A DNA stretch of 64,000 bases from Dermacentor variabilis (Eukaryota; Arthropoda; Arachnida; Ixodida; Ixodidae): NCBI RefSeq assembly GCF_050947875.1, contig NC_134571.1, positions 228,790,024 through 228,854,023 of the forward strand. The letters are read 5' to 3'. Position numbers and translations under genes: made by a program. Below the pieces are notes generated by a model. It did no database searches, was not told the DNA's origin, and saw only the letters and a list, made by a program, of their open reading frames with translations. This document shows positions 8,409-17,771 of the stretch, one piece after another (positions within the stretch are counted from its first letter, which is position 1; each line of letters opens with the position of its first letter).

Positions 8409-10472
8409 TTAGGCTGCGCTGCCTTTTGGTAGAGCTTTAGTTTCAGCAAAGCGGGTGAGATAGTCCGTCGCCACGACGATCCACTTATTCCCGGACGTTG
8501 ACATCGGAAACGGCCCCAACAAATCCATCCCAATCTGCTGGAATGGTCGGCGAGGAGGTTCGATCGGCTGTAGTAATCCTGCTGGCCTTGTCGGTGGTGT
8601 CTTGCGTCGTTGACAGTCTCGGCATGTCTTGACGTAACGGGCGACGTCGGCGGTCAGACGCGGCCAGTAATACCTTTCCTGTATTCGCGACAGCGTCCGG
8701 GAGAACCCGAGGTGCCCAGCGGTTGGATCGTCGTGTAGGGCGTGCAGTATTTCTGGACGCAGCGCTGAGGGTACAACAAGAAGGTAGCTGGCGCGGACTG
8801 GTGAGAAGTTCTTCTTCACGAGCAGGTTGTTTTGTAGCGTGAACGAAGACAACCCGCGCTTAAATGCCCCAGGGACAACGTCGGTGTTCCCTTCCAAATA
8901 CTTGACGAGGCATTTTAGCTCCGGGTCTGCTCGTTGCTGTTTAGTGAAGTCTTCCGCGCTTATTATCCCAAGGAAGGCGTCATCGTCCTCGTCGTCTTGC
9001 GGCGGGGGATCGATGGGGGCGCGTGATAAGCAGTCGGCGTCGGAGTGTTTTCTTCCTGACTTGTATATTACCGTGACGTCATATTCTTGTAGTCTGAGGC
9101 TCCACCGCGCCAGCCGTCCTGAAGGGTCCTTTAAGTTAGCTAGCCAACACAACGCATGGTGGTCGCTGACGACTTTGAATGGCCTGCCATAGAGGTAAGG
9201 GCGGAATTTAGCTGTAACCCAAATGATGGCGAGGCATTCCTTTTCAGTCGTAGAATAATTGCTTTCCGCTTTTAACAGCGACCGGCTAGCATACGATATC
9301 ACCCGTTCAAGTCCTTCTTTCCTCTGGACTAGGACGGCACCGAGGCCTAGGCTACTGGCGTCAGTGTGGATTTCGGTATCGGCGTCCTCGTCGAAGTGTG
9401 CAAGTACCGGCGGGGACTGCATCCGTCGTTTGAGTTCTTGAAATGCCTTGGCCTGCGGCGTTTCCCACTTGAACTCGACATCACATTTGGTTAGATGTGT
9501 TAGCGGCTCCGCGATGCGTGAAAATTCCTTGACAAAGCGCCTATAGTAGGCACACATGCCAAGGAATCTGCCCACTGCCTTCTTGTCGGTTGGCTGCGGG
9601 AATTTGGCGATGGCAGCTGTCTTCTGTGGGTCGGGGCGTACTCCTGATTTGCTGATGACGTGGCCTAGGAACAAAAGCTCATCGTAAGCGAATCGACACT
9701 TTTCCGGTTTCAGAGTGAGCCCTGATGACTTGATGGCCTCTAGTACTGTCGCAAGCCGCCTCAGGTGATCGTCGAAATTTCCGGCGAAGACGACGACGTC
9801 ATCCAAGTAAACGAGACAGGTCTGCCACTTCAATCCTGCTAAAACTGTGTCCATCACGCGCTGGAACGTTGCAGGCGCCGAGCACAGTCCGAATGGCATA
9901 ACCTTGAACTCGTAGAGGCCGTCTGGGGTGACGAAGGCCGTCTTTTCGCGATCTCTTTCGTCGACTTCTATTTGCCAATAGCCAGACTTGAGGTCCATTG
10001 ACGAGAAGTATTTAGCGTTGCAGAGCCGATCCAGTGCGTCGTCTATCCGTGGGAGGGGGTAGACGTCCTTCTTCGTGATCTTGTTCTGACGACGATAATC
10101 GACGCAGAAACGCAGGGTTCCGTCCTTTTTTTTCACCAAGACTACAGGAGATGCCCACGGGCTTTTGGACGGCTGGATGATGTCGTCGCGCAGCATTTCG
10201 TCGACTTGGTGCCTTATAGCTTCACGTTCTCGCGTCGAAACTCGGTATGGGCTCTGGCGGAGAGGTCGAGCGCCCTCTTCGATTATTATGCGATGCTTTG
10301 CGACTGGGGTTCGTGGAATCCTTGATGACGTCGAAAAGCACTCTTTGTATTGTCGAAGTAGACTTCTGAGCTGTTGTTGCTTAATCGTGGGGAGACTTGG
10401 ATATATGTCGAAGTCTGGCTCGGGAACTACGGTCGTCGGGGTAGATGCGGCAGAATCAGAGGACAAACGCAT
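8409..10472 (-). CDS. Pol: reverse transcriptase-RNase H-integrase N-terminal half
   Basis: The order is a linker (DIYPSLPTIKQQQL), RT with LRFCVDYRRQNKIT, FSSMDLKSGYWQI, MPFGLCSAPATFQ and YLDD (9798-9809), a connection (FLGMCAYYRRFV), RNase H (IHTDASSLGLGAVL, YSTTEKECLAIIW, SDHHALCWL, DADCLSRAP), and integrase. Integrase includes the H2C2 finger (HDDPTAGHLG...CRDCQRR) and the first catalytic Asp (IGMDLLGPFP). The frame ends at TAA 8409-8411 in mid-integrase. It overlaps the protease frame by 17 bp in a +1 relation, most simply a small indel. About 687 residues are visible. Confidence 0.92.
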   Translation of the reverse strand: MRLSSDSAASTPTTVVPEPDFDIYPSLPTIKQQQLRSLLRQYKECFSTSSRIPRTPVAKHRIIIEEGARPLRQSPYRVSTREREAIRHQVDEMLRDDIIQPSKSPWASPVVLVKKKDGTLRFCVDYRRQNKITKKDVYPLPRIDDALDRLCNAKYFSSMDLKSGYWQIEVDERDREKTAFVTPDGLYEFKVMPFGLCSAPATFQRVMDTVLAGLKWQTCLVYLDDVVVFAGNFDDHLRRLATVLEAIKSSGLTLKPEKCRFAYDELLFLGHVISKSGVRPDPQKTAAIAKFPQPTDKKAVGRFLGMCAYYRRFVKEFSRIAEPLTHLTKCDVEFKWETPQAKAFQELKRRMQSPPVLAHFDEDADTEIHTDASSLGLGAVLVQRKEGLERVISYASRSLLKAESNYSTTEKECLAIIWVTAKFRPYLYGRPFKVVSDHHALCWLANLKDPSGRLARWSLRLQEYDVTVIYKSGRKHSDADCLSRAPIDPPPQDDEDDDAFLGIISAEDFTKQQRADPELKCLVKYLEGNTDVVPGAFKRGLSSFTLQNNLLVKKNFSPVRASYLLVVPSALRPEILHALHDDPTAGHLGFSRTLSRIQERYYWPRLTADVARYVKTCRDCQRRKTPPTRPAGLLQPIEPPRRPFQQIGMDLLGPFPMSTSGNKWIVVATDYLTRFAETKALPKGSAA

Positions 10473-11466
10473 TACTGTTTTCCAGAATTTCCTCGATGTA
10501 TGCGATCGTCGTGCCCTTGTTGATGTGCTTGAATTCCTGGCTGAAGTTTGTCAGCAACACTTTCGTGTGTCCTCCGTGCAGTCGAGCGATCCCTCTTGCG
10601 ACGCAAATTTCACGGTCTAGCAGTAGACGTTGGTCGCCTTCGATGACGCCTTCTACGTCAGCGGGTGTTTCGGTGCCGACCGAAATAAAAATGCTGGAGC
10701 GAGGCGGGATGCTCACGTGATGTTCGAGCACACTCAAGGCGTGGTGACTACGAGGGCTCTCCGGCGGTATCGCATGATCTTCCGACAGCGTTATTGACTT
10801 CGACTTCAGGTCGATGACTGCGCCGTGTTGGTTGAGGAAGTCCATGCCGAGAATGACGTCTCGTGAACACTGTTGGAGGATAACGAAGGTGACAGGGTAA
10901 GTCCGGTCGTGGATGGTAATTCTTGCCGTGCACATTCCTGTCGGCGTAATCAGGTGTCCTCCAGCGGTCTGAATTTGAGGGCCTTCCCATGCAGTCTTAA
11001 CCTTCTTCAACTGGACGGCGATGTGTCCACTCATGACTGAGTAATCGGCGCCTGTGTCGACTAAGGCGGTGACTGCGTGGCCATCTAGAAGCACGTCGAG
11101 GTCGGTGGTTCTTTGTCTTGCGTTGCAGTTGGGTCTTGGCGTCGGATCACGGCTGCGTCGTGTTGAACTGAAGCTGGTACGTCGCGACGTCAAGCCTTCT
11201 TTCGTCGGTGTAGTCTTGGCTTCCTGATTTGGTCGGGACGGCGGCGTGTCGTTATGTCGTCGAGGTAGTTTCGTCGGTGTCTTCGTCGGCGGCGGAGGAT
11301 CTTCGTCAGTTCGACGAACAGCAACCGCACCTCCATCGGTTGCTGCTTTTAGTTTTCCGGATATAGGCTCGCTGACCGGCCCCGGACTGGGCCAGTGTAT
11401 GGTCGGCGCTGCGGCGACAGGTAGCGGCCTGGTGATGGCGAACGGGACGGCCGTCGAGGGCTCCAC
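10456..11466 (-). CDS. Protease region of Pol
   Basis: The aspartic protease active site VDTGADYSVMSG is at 11042-11062 and later, flanked by VLLDGHAVTALVDTG and GMDFLNQHGAVIDL. This is a retropepsin that matures Gag and Pol. The frame is -1 relative to gag and overlaps it. Its authentic part probably begins at the gag stop, where GGAAAAC precedes TAA on the coding strand (11349-11358). The N-terminal 100 residues are Pro/Thr/Arg-rich and low in complexity. Confidence 0.85.
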   Translation of the reverse strand: MEPSTAVPFAITRPLPVAAAPTIHWPSPGPVSEPISGKLKAATDGGAVAVRRTDEDPPPPTKTPTKLPRRHNDTPPSRPNQEAKTTPTKEGLTSRRTSFSSTRRSRDPTPRPNCNARQRTTDLDVLLDGHAVTALVDTGADYSVMSGHIAVQLKKVKTAWEGPQIQTAGGHLITPTGMCTARITIHDRTYPVTFVILQQCSRDVILGMDFLNQHGAVIDLKSKSITLSEDHAIPPESPRSHHALSVLEHHVSIPPRSSIFISVGTETPADVEGVIEGDQRLLLDREICVARGIARLHGGHTKVLLTNFSQEFKHINKGTTIAYIEEILENSNAFVL

Positions 11467-12686
11467 TGAGTAGCGGCGAGGTAGTCGGCGATGTCACGTG
11501 GGCGCTCTCCAAGCTGTGGACGCGGCGCGTTGACGACGAACCCTCTCAGTCCCAAGTCGCGGTATGGGCATCGGCGGTAGATGTGCCCCGCTTCTCCGCA
11601 GTGGTAGCAGAGCGGGCGGTGGTCAGGAGCGCGCCAAATGTCCGTCTTCCTCGCGTAGGTGCGCTGGGCGACGGGTGGTCGTGCTGGCGCTGGCGGCGGC
11701 GGACGACGGAACTGCGGCGTGACAGGGCCCTGGCGCGGTCGCGGATGGGGACCTTGACGGCGTGCGACGGCGGCGTAGGTCATCGCTTGCAGCTCAGGCT
11801 GGGGCGATACAGGGGCTACTCCAAGTTGTTGTTGGAGCTCCTCACGCACGGCGTCGGCAATCGAAGCCACTTGAGGCTGTGATGGTGGGAACAGCTTTTG
11901 TAGCTCCTCCCGCACGACCGCTCGGATAGTCTCGCGCAGGTCGTCGGTGGCCAGTGATTGAACTCCGGCGTAGTTTGTCGAGTTTGTGCGGCGGTCGAAT
12001 TGCCGGTTTCGCATCTCGAGTGTCTTCTCGATGCTGGTGGCCTCGCGAAGAAACTCGTCGACGGTCTTCGGTGGGCTTCGTACCATTCCGGCAAAAAGTT
12101 CCTCCTTCACACCACGCATCAGCAGGCGGACTTTCTTCTCCTCGGGCATTTCAGGGTCGGCGTGGCGGAAGAGACGGCTCATTTCTTCCGTGTAGATCGC
12201 GGCCGTCTCATTAGGTAGCTGCACCCGGGTTTCTAATAGCGCTTGGGCTCGTTCTCGGCGTACGACGCTTGCGAATGTTTGCAGGAAGCCGCTTCGGAAA
12301 AGTTCCCAGGTCGTTAAGGTGGCTTCTCGGTTCTCAAACCACGTCCTGGCCGCGTCTTCCAAAGCGAAGAAGCCATATCGCAGTTTGTCGTCGCTGTTCC
12401 AGTTGTTAAAGGTAGCGACTTTCTCGTACGTCTCAAGCCAGCTTTCCGGGTCCTCGAAAGTTGAACCGCGGAACGTCGGAGGCTCCCTGGGCTGCTGCAG
12501 CACGACGGGTGACGCTGGGGCTGCCATTGGGGTGGACTTGGTGGCCATCTTCCTAGTCGTATCAGGCAAAAGTCCGTGCTCCGGGGGCAGTCCTTGCAGC
12601 CTGCGGCGACCTCGCTGGTTCTTGGCGACGTTGGTGTCTTCCGAGTGCGGGCTTGGGTCACGGCTTTGTGGGGGCGTCCGGTACAT
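11349..12686 (-). CDS. Gag
   Basis: The start is placed at the ATG at 12686 (MYRTPPQSRD), because upstream codons run into the PBS and LTR. A retrotransposon Gag domain is visible (FEDPESWLETYEKVATFNNW, LRYGFFALEDAARTWF, FRSGFLQTFA). A Pro/Arg-rich stretch follows, then one CCHC zinc knuckle (CYHCGEAGHIYRRC, about 11570-11610). Length is about 445 residues. Gag forms the particle and the knuckle binds RNA. The frame ends SLYPEN-stop, and protease lies in the -1 frame across this stop. Confidence 0.88.
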   Translation of the reverse strand: MYRTPPQSRDPSPHSEDTNVAKNQRGRRRLQGLPPEHGLLPDTTRKMATKSTPMAAPASPVVLQQPREPPTFRGSTFEDPESWLETYEKVATFNNWNSDDKLRYGFFALEDAARTWFENREATLTTWELFRSGFLQTFASVVRRERAQALLETRVQLPNETAAIYTEEMSRLFRHADPEMPEEKKVRLLMRGVKEELFAGMVRSPPKTVDEFLREATSIEKTLEMRNRQFDRRTNSTNYAGVQSLATDDLRETIRAVVREELQKLFPPSQPQVASIADAVREELQQQLGVAPVSPQPELQAMTYAAVARRQGPHPRPRQGPVTPQFRRPPPPAPARPPVAQRTYARKTDIWRAPDHRPLCYHCGEAGHIYRRCPYRDLGLRGFVVNAPRPQLGERPRDIADYLAATQWSPRRPSRSPSPGRYLSPQRRPYTGPVRGRSASLYPEN

Positions 12687-12689
12687 GAA

Positions 12690-12707
12690 CGCAAAGCACC
12701 TCCACCA
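12690..12707 (-). promoter_or_regulatory. Primer binding site (candidate)
   Basis: Two bases inside the 5' LTR, the minus strand reads TGGTGGAGGTGCTTTGCG. It starts TGG, as expected for pairing with a tRNA CCA end. I cannot name the tRNA. Confidence 0.5.
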
Positions 12708-12709
12708 GA

Positions 12710-13128
12710 TGTCACGTGGTAGTGACGTTAAAGAACACAGTAGCAGTACTGTGAAAGACAAAACTAGCTTTTATTGGGCGAACCTGTGCCTACAAAACAG
12801 GCTACACTTAAAGCGCAACGATAGCGGCGAACACAGTCGGCGATCGTCGAAAATCTGATCAGCGGGTCAAGCGCGTCGGATTTTATAGAGCAGTCGTCGA
12901 ATGTTCCAGACTAATCGCTCGGACCCGCGTGCCTTCCACAAAGTTCTACACCATTCTCGTTACGCGATGAAATCAGATAACACAACGTTCGGCGACAACA
13001 GATAGCCGGGTAGAAGTATCTATAACTTTCCAGAAACTTCGGATACATGAAGGCGCGTCCTGCGCTGTGCGATTACATTTGTTAGGTGGCGAAACGTGGT
13101 CGCCCGATAAAGATAAGTACACGTGTCA
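12710..13128 (-). repeat. 5' LTR of the minus-strand gypsy element
   Basis: 419 bp with the same TGTCACGTG/CACGTGTCA ends, adjoining the ATAT target duplication at 13129-13132. It differs from the 3' LTR at seven bases. Confidence 0.95.
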
Positions 13129-13216
13129 ATATTTTAAGGCTTCATCGATCACGCAGAGCGACATGCAGTCTAGCTTGCTCAAACGCTGAAGCTCGTTCGC
13201 GGGGGCGAGTTTTATA
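13129..13216 (-). repeat. Merlin 5' flank of the left inverted copy, continued
   Basis: This is the reverse complement of about 16447-16545, including CACGCAGAGCGACA and the TATAAAAC-like stretch. It directly continues 6728-7171 if the gypsy insertion is removed. It ends at the TA dinucleotide (13215-13216) where the next element is inserted. Confidence 0.75.
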
Positions 13217-14607
13217 TTGGCGGCGAGGAGTTACGGAGTCGCCATCTATCGGAAGCGCCTCGCTGGCGTAGTATGAGGGATCACGTGGCGCGCTCCTCAT
13301 AGGTTTTGCTGTCAGCGCTCACTGAAAACACCACGCGCGAGCTCCTCCGGACATTTCTGTAAGTACTTTCGAAACGAGAGAAGTTTCTTACTGTCTAAAT
13401 AATAATCTTGGGCAAACTGAAAGCACACAATCGTTTACAGACGCTATCTCTTTACCGAATACGTACAGTGAACGCCACTGCGCGTGGTCGCCGCGATGGA
13501 GTCTCCCGAACCGACTTCTTGCGTGAAAGGTAGGTAAACGCTGAGAGCAAACTATCTGAAATATGTTCTTATAGTGTTTGTCTAACTAAATGGAGCGTAA
13601 TAGAATGAAGCCTCAATGCAGCGATCGCGCAGATTCGCAGCGACCGACTGCGCGTCTGCATGCTTGTCCGCGCACTGTTTCGCTTTCTCCGCGCGTGCGT
13701 TTTCGCACCGTGCCATGAGCTTTAGGCCGCAGAACATGAGCATTTGACAGTATGCAAGCAACCATTGTTGCGTGGGTGCTATCAGAGCTGTTCAAAACTA
13801 ATTTCATTGTAGAGGCTTCTACGCCTACGGGGACTGTGATGTGCCGTCGCGATGATTCAACCTTTTTTTTTTCTTCTAAATTCTTTGACCTTTCAATACT
13901 ATTTCTCGACTTGCGTCGCACTGTATGTTTATCGGTGTTCTCAGCGTGCAATTCCCCGCTGCTCCTTTTCTGTAATCCAGTGCATTAATTCATAACACAA
14001 ATATGACCATATGATATGCTTTTTTTAAATGTGCTTCTTACCGCTGCCTTTCCACTCCACTGAACTTGTCAGTTTCTATAGCATCGACAAGTTCATAGAA
14101 CAAACCGTCATGGCATTAGTCGGGCAGCGGACTCGGGCGAGCGTCTCAGTGCGCGTTTTCAGAACATCGCAGACCGGGCGCCGTAGCAGAAATCTTCCTC
14201 GCGTCTGTGCTTGCTGCATACCCGAATTGTAGCCGATGACTGTTTCCCGGTTTTATGTTTCGCGAGCCAAGCTTCACGCAGCTTCTTGTCCTGCGGCTAC
14301 GTGTGAATAAGGCTGGCACCGTGCTCCGTTGCGTGCGTCCGGCATTGCGGCACCGAGCAGTAGCCTACCATGTTGTGCGCCTTCAAAGGCAGCCACTACC
14401 TATTGTAGTGCTTTAAAGCGTTGTAAAGGAGACACTCGAAGCGGGAAAATCTCGCCACTAAAGGAGGACCGCAGCGTACGAGGGAATTTAAACTATCGTT
14501 TTCAGCTCGCTTCGGCGCGCCCGAAGCAGCCGACGCGGCCGCTATGTCCACGTGATCCCTCCTAGCACGTCGCGCCGACGGTGGCGCCAGCTTTTCCAGT
14601 GGTGGAG
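13217..14607. mobile_element. TA-flanked non-autonomous element, copy 1 (right end lost)
   Basis: It is near-identical to 35807-37197. It starts TTGGCGGCGAGGAG directly after TA. The uninterrupted sequence in the inverted partner (about 16450) shows a single TA at that place. The last about 10 bp of the element and about 25 bp of target are deleted at the right junction (GGTGGAG joined to AAGGAGAG). No transposase is visible. The open frames, such as 14029-14232, have no known domain and are not kept as genes. TA duplication suggests a Tc1/mariner-type or related mobiliser. Confidence 0.75.
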
Positions 14608-15208
14608 AAGGAGAGAGGGCGAACGCTCTCCGCACTCGCGGCCCCCGCTGGGACGCAGGAGAAAGCTCAACGGATTTTTTAACCGCGCTTGGGCCAGCAC
14701 AGGCAAAGGCACTGACGCGCACACACGCGCACACACACACACGCGCGCACCGGCGTGTACCCCGCCCAGGAGGAGGAGAAGGAACGAAAGCACACACGAA
14801 GCTTAACGTTCGCGCAGGCTGAGAGGAAAGAGCACTGGCGAGCCTATGTAGACATCGGGACGTCGCGAGCGCGTGGGTAAGGAGACGAGAATGCGCGCAG
14901 AAAGGCTCACGGCTCTTCGCCGTTGAGGATTTTCAACGATTGTTGGCAGCTCTGCGAATTCAAAACGCATGGGCTTTCGTCGTGGTTTTAGCAGCGCGAC
15001 ACAAATTGTGCACTACACCGGCCAGTCGTAACACCTGTGGTGCGCGCATGGCTTCAGCACAAGGGCAGCGTAACGAACTTTTGCGGAAAGCTGTGAGCCA
15101 ACAAGGGACTCTCCAAATCCCTGTGCACGCGTTCTGTAAGACAGGCGCAGTTTATTTAGTTGCTTTCAGCTAGTACAATTTGAGAATCATTTTTCCTGTG
15201 TTCTTACG

Positions 15209-15210
<2 letters not shown>
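14608..15210. repeat. Left arm of a long inverted repeat (Merlin foldback)
   Basis: This is the reverse complement of 15651-16430 apart from a 164-bp insertion in the right arm (with its target duplication). It runs from GAAGGAGAGAGGGCG to CTTACGAT, where (AT)n begins. It includes a (CA)n/(GC) tract at about 14710-14750. No coding similarity is seen. Confidence 0.85.

Positions 15211-15254
<44 letters not shown>
15211..15254. repeat. (AT)n microsatellite
   Basis: An uninterrupted TA dinucleotide run at the inner end of the left inverted arm. Confidence 0.95.
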
Positions 15255-15256
<2 letters not shown>

Positions 15257-15549
15257 CATCAGTGAGACTCCTGTCTTTAATCATTTTGTTACTTTTCTGC
15301 GGCAATATTGGAGGGCAGGTGGGGCTCCCCAAGGCCCGAATGTTTGCGAACACCTGTTCCAAAATAAAAAGAAAAAAGAACTATATGCTGTATTTCTAAA
15401 TTAATTTTCATGCCTTTCCAAAATATACTTATGACCTATATCAAATGGTATTGCAGTGGAAGCGGAATGCAAGTACGCTTGCGTACGTAATTTAGTTGTA
15501 TGCTAGTTCCTGATCCGCTACAACATGTTCCTGGATCTCCTGGATGTTC
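15255..15549. other. Single-copy spacer between inverted arms
   Basis: About 295 bp of AT-rich sequence between the two (AT)n tracts. It is not repeated elsewhere in the window and no gene is seen. Confidence 0.5.
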
Positions 15550-15563
15550 ATATCATATATATG

Positions 15564-15652
<89 letters not shown>
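15550..15652. repeat. (AT)n microsatellite
   Basis: About 100 bp of TA dinucleotides with a few interruptions near 15560-15575, at the inner end of the right arm and immediately before CGTAAGAACACAGG. The Tyr/Ile reading frame across it is spurious. Confidence 0.95.
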
Positions 15653-15654
<2 letters not shown>

Positions 15655-16430
15655 TAAGAACACAGGAAACGTGTTTCTCAAATTTTACTAGTAGAAAGCA
15701 ACTAAATAAACTGCGCCTGTCTCACAGAAGGCGTGCACAGGGATTTGGAGAGCCCCTTGTTGGCTCAGAGCTTTCCACGAAAGTTCATAACTGCGAGTCG
15801 GCCTAGTTGGAACAGATTCATCTTAAAACTTTTTGTGCGAAAACAAACAGGGACGAAGAATAGGGGCAACAGGGAAAGCGCTCGTCCTTGTGTTGCCCCT
15901 ATTCTTCGTCCCTGTTTGTTTGCGCACAAAACGTTTTAACACGAAAGTTCGTTACGCTGCCCTTGTGCTGAAGCCATGCGCGCGCCGCAGGTATTACGAC
16001 TGGCCTGTGTAGTGCACAAATTGTGTCGCGCTGCTAAAACCACGACGAAAGCCCATGCGTTTTAAATTCGCAGAGCTGCCAACAATCGTTGAAAATCCAC
16101 AACGGCGAAGAGCCATTAGCCTTTCTGCGCGCATTCTCGTCTCCTTCCCTACGCGCTCGCGACGTCCCGATGTCTACATAGGCTCGCCAGTGCTCTTTCC
16201 TCTCAGCCAGCTCGAACGTAAAGCTTCGTGTGTGCTTTCGTTCCTTCTCCTCCTCCTGGGCGGGGTACACGCCGGTGCGCGCGTGTGTGTGTGTGTGTGT
16301 GTGTGTGCGCGTGTGTGCATGTCAGTGCCTTTGCCTGTGCTGGCCCAAGCGCGGTTAAAAATCCGTTGAGCTTTCTCCTGCATCCCGAGCGGAGGCCGCA
16401 AGTGCGGAGAGCGTTCGCCTTCTCTCCTTC
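15651..16430. repeat. Right arm of the long inverted repeat (Merlin foldback)
   Basis: The partner of 14608-15210, interrupted at 15787-15939 by a hairpin element. It includes a (GT)n tract at about 16283-16310. It leads directly into the promoter side of the transposase at 16707. Confidence 0.85.
15787..15939 (-). mobile_element. Hairpin element 1, with 11-bp target duplication
   Basis: A 153-bp insertion in the right arm, flanked by CACGAAAGTTC at 15776-15786 and 15940-15950. The left arm has this site once. Arms 15823-15870 and 15892-15939 pair at 46 of 48 positions around a 21-nt loop. Read on the minus strand, the hairpin is followed by the tail ATGAATCTGTTCCAACTAG. The same tail follows two other long hairpins in the window (41559-41704 and 55874-56280). 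The duplication length suggests retrotransposition. Confidence 0.75.
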
Positions 16431-16706
16431 TCTTGAGCGAGGGCGTTCCAGGCTGTATAAAACACGCCCCCGCCAACGAGCTTCAGCGTTTGAGCAAGCT
16501 AGACTGCGTGTCGCTCTGCGTGATCAAAGAAGCTTGAAAATATGTCGTCTCGCATCTGTTCCTGGGCCCCTGCATGTTCGCCAAGCTCCAGACCGCCAGG
16601 TCCACGCTACCTCAACGTTCCTGGGTGAGCCGTCCTTAACAGAGGGTTCTGCTGTAACGGATCCTGGGGCTAAAGACGAGTCGCGTCTCTCGCTGCACTC
16701 GTTGTC

Positions 16707-17771
16707 ATGGCCGCCACGAGAATTGACCCCAATATTGTCATCATCTGCCAAATTATCAGCGATGCAGCTGCGGAGGAAGAGTTCGTACCATTGCTTCGGC
16801 TCGCTCCAGCTTCAAGCCTTGTCCTCCCACCGCGCCCCAACGCCAGACCAGGTCGAGTGGCGTCGTCGGAGTACTGGGGCACCTGCAAGGACCTGAGGTT
16901 CAACCCGGACCAACCAACCTGCGAAGGCGAAGTCGTCACATTGTATAGGAAGACTCAGAATGGACGCCGGGCTGCCTTCCGGTGCAACAGGTGCCAAAAG
17001 CAGCTGTCGCAGTTACACGGTACCGCTGCACTGCACGGGCAGAGAGGTGAGGGAAGTTACTTCGCCAACACGGACCGCCTCGGCCGCCCGAACGTCCACG
17101 TCTCCAGGCGGCAAGTGATTAATTTGGCTCACGTACTGCGTGAGTAAAAACAGGCTCTTCAAGGAGATGACCGGCGACTTGCTTAATTTGTCGGACCATG
17201 TCATCGCCGACTGGAGGAACTACGCTCGTGAAGTCGTGCGGGAAGAGCTGCTGGCGCGACCTTCACTCGGTGGCCCCGGGAGGATTGTGCAAATTGATGA
17301 ATGCCTCCGCGGCAAGCGAAAATACAATCGAGGCCGCCTGATGACGGGCGACAACGTTCCGCCGAGCCGCCAACATTACGGCGGCATTGCAGATCGTGGA
17401 CCATGGGTATTCGGCATGATGTGCGTGACCACCGGGGAGCTCCGACTATTCAAGGTCGACCGACGAGACGCGGCGACGCTAGGCTCCATTATTGCAGCCA
17501 ACTTGAACCGGGGACCACCATCCACAGTGATGAATGGGACGCATACAACTGCATCCCGAACTTAGTGGGGGCTAACGGAGCGAGCCTCAATTTGCAATGG
17601 GAAAGAGTAAACCACGGCGTGAACTTTGTGAACCAGATCACGGGCGCTCACACGCAAAAATATCGAAAGTTATTGGCAGAAAGTGAAGCGCCACCTCGTC
17701 TCCGCCGGCTACAGGGTAACTGCACCGCTGCTGGAGTCGCACCTCACATGGCTGTGGTGGGAGTCGATTAA
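16707..17771 (+). pseudogene. Merlin/IS1595-type (ISXO2-like) transposase
   Basis: Three frames join to one protein. 16707-17147 (frame 1) starts MAATRIDPNIV and has a Cys-containing segment (RCNRCQKQL). About 17140-17515 continues in the next frame with IQIDECLRGKRKYNRGR and WVFGMMCVTTGELRLFKV. About 17495-17771 returns to the first frame with TTIHSDEWDAYNCI, RVNHGVNFVN and GAHTQ. These are the conserved blocks of the ISXO2/IS1595 DDE family, whose eukaryotic members are Merlin transposons. The frame changes near 17145 and 17510 mean the copy is inactive. The C-terminus is eroded (YRKLLAESEAPPRLRRL). AATAAA follows at 17855-17860. Terminal repeats of a standard Merlin were not identified. 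Confidence 0.8.

Larger units (their letters stand above)
7172..13128 (-). mobile_element. Ty3/gypsy LTR retrotransposon, conventional order, recently inserted
   Basis: It has 419-bp LTRs at both ends, a 4-bp target duplication ATAT (7168-7171 and 13129-13132), a PBS-like site beginning TGGTGG next to the 5' LTR, and a polypurine tract next to the 3' LTR. Gag, protease, RT-RNase H and integrase lie in normal gypsy order on the minus strand. The empty site survives in the inverted Merlin copy at about 16532-16550, with a single ATAT, which supports both the ends and the duplication. The LTRs differ at only 7 of 419 positions. Coding damage is limited to one in-frame stop in integrase and one frame change between protease and RT. 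Confidence 0.95.

Noticed and set aside
14029..14232. 67-codon frame of the TA element, also present in copy 2 as 73 codons
   Set aside because: The frame is kept in both copies only because the copies are nearly identical. No domain.
15525..15806. 93-codon Tyr/Ile-rich frame
   Set aside because: It is a reading of the (AT)n microsatellite. The same applies to the frames at 50057-50312.
16055..16896. Frames of 104 and 222 codons upstream of the Merlin transposase
   Set aside because: They follow the inverted arm and a (GT)n tract; the corresponding left-arm sequence does not keep the frame.
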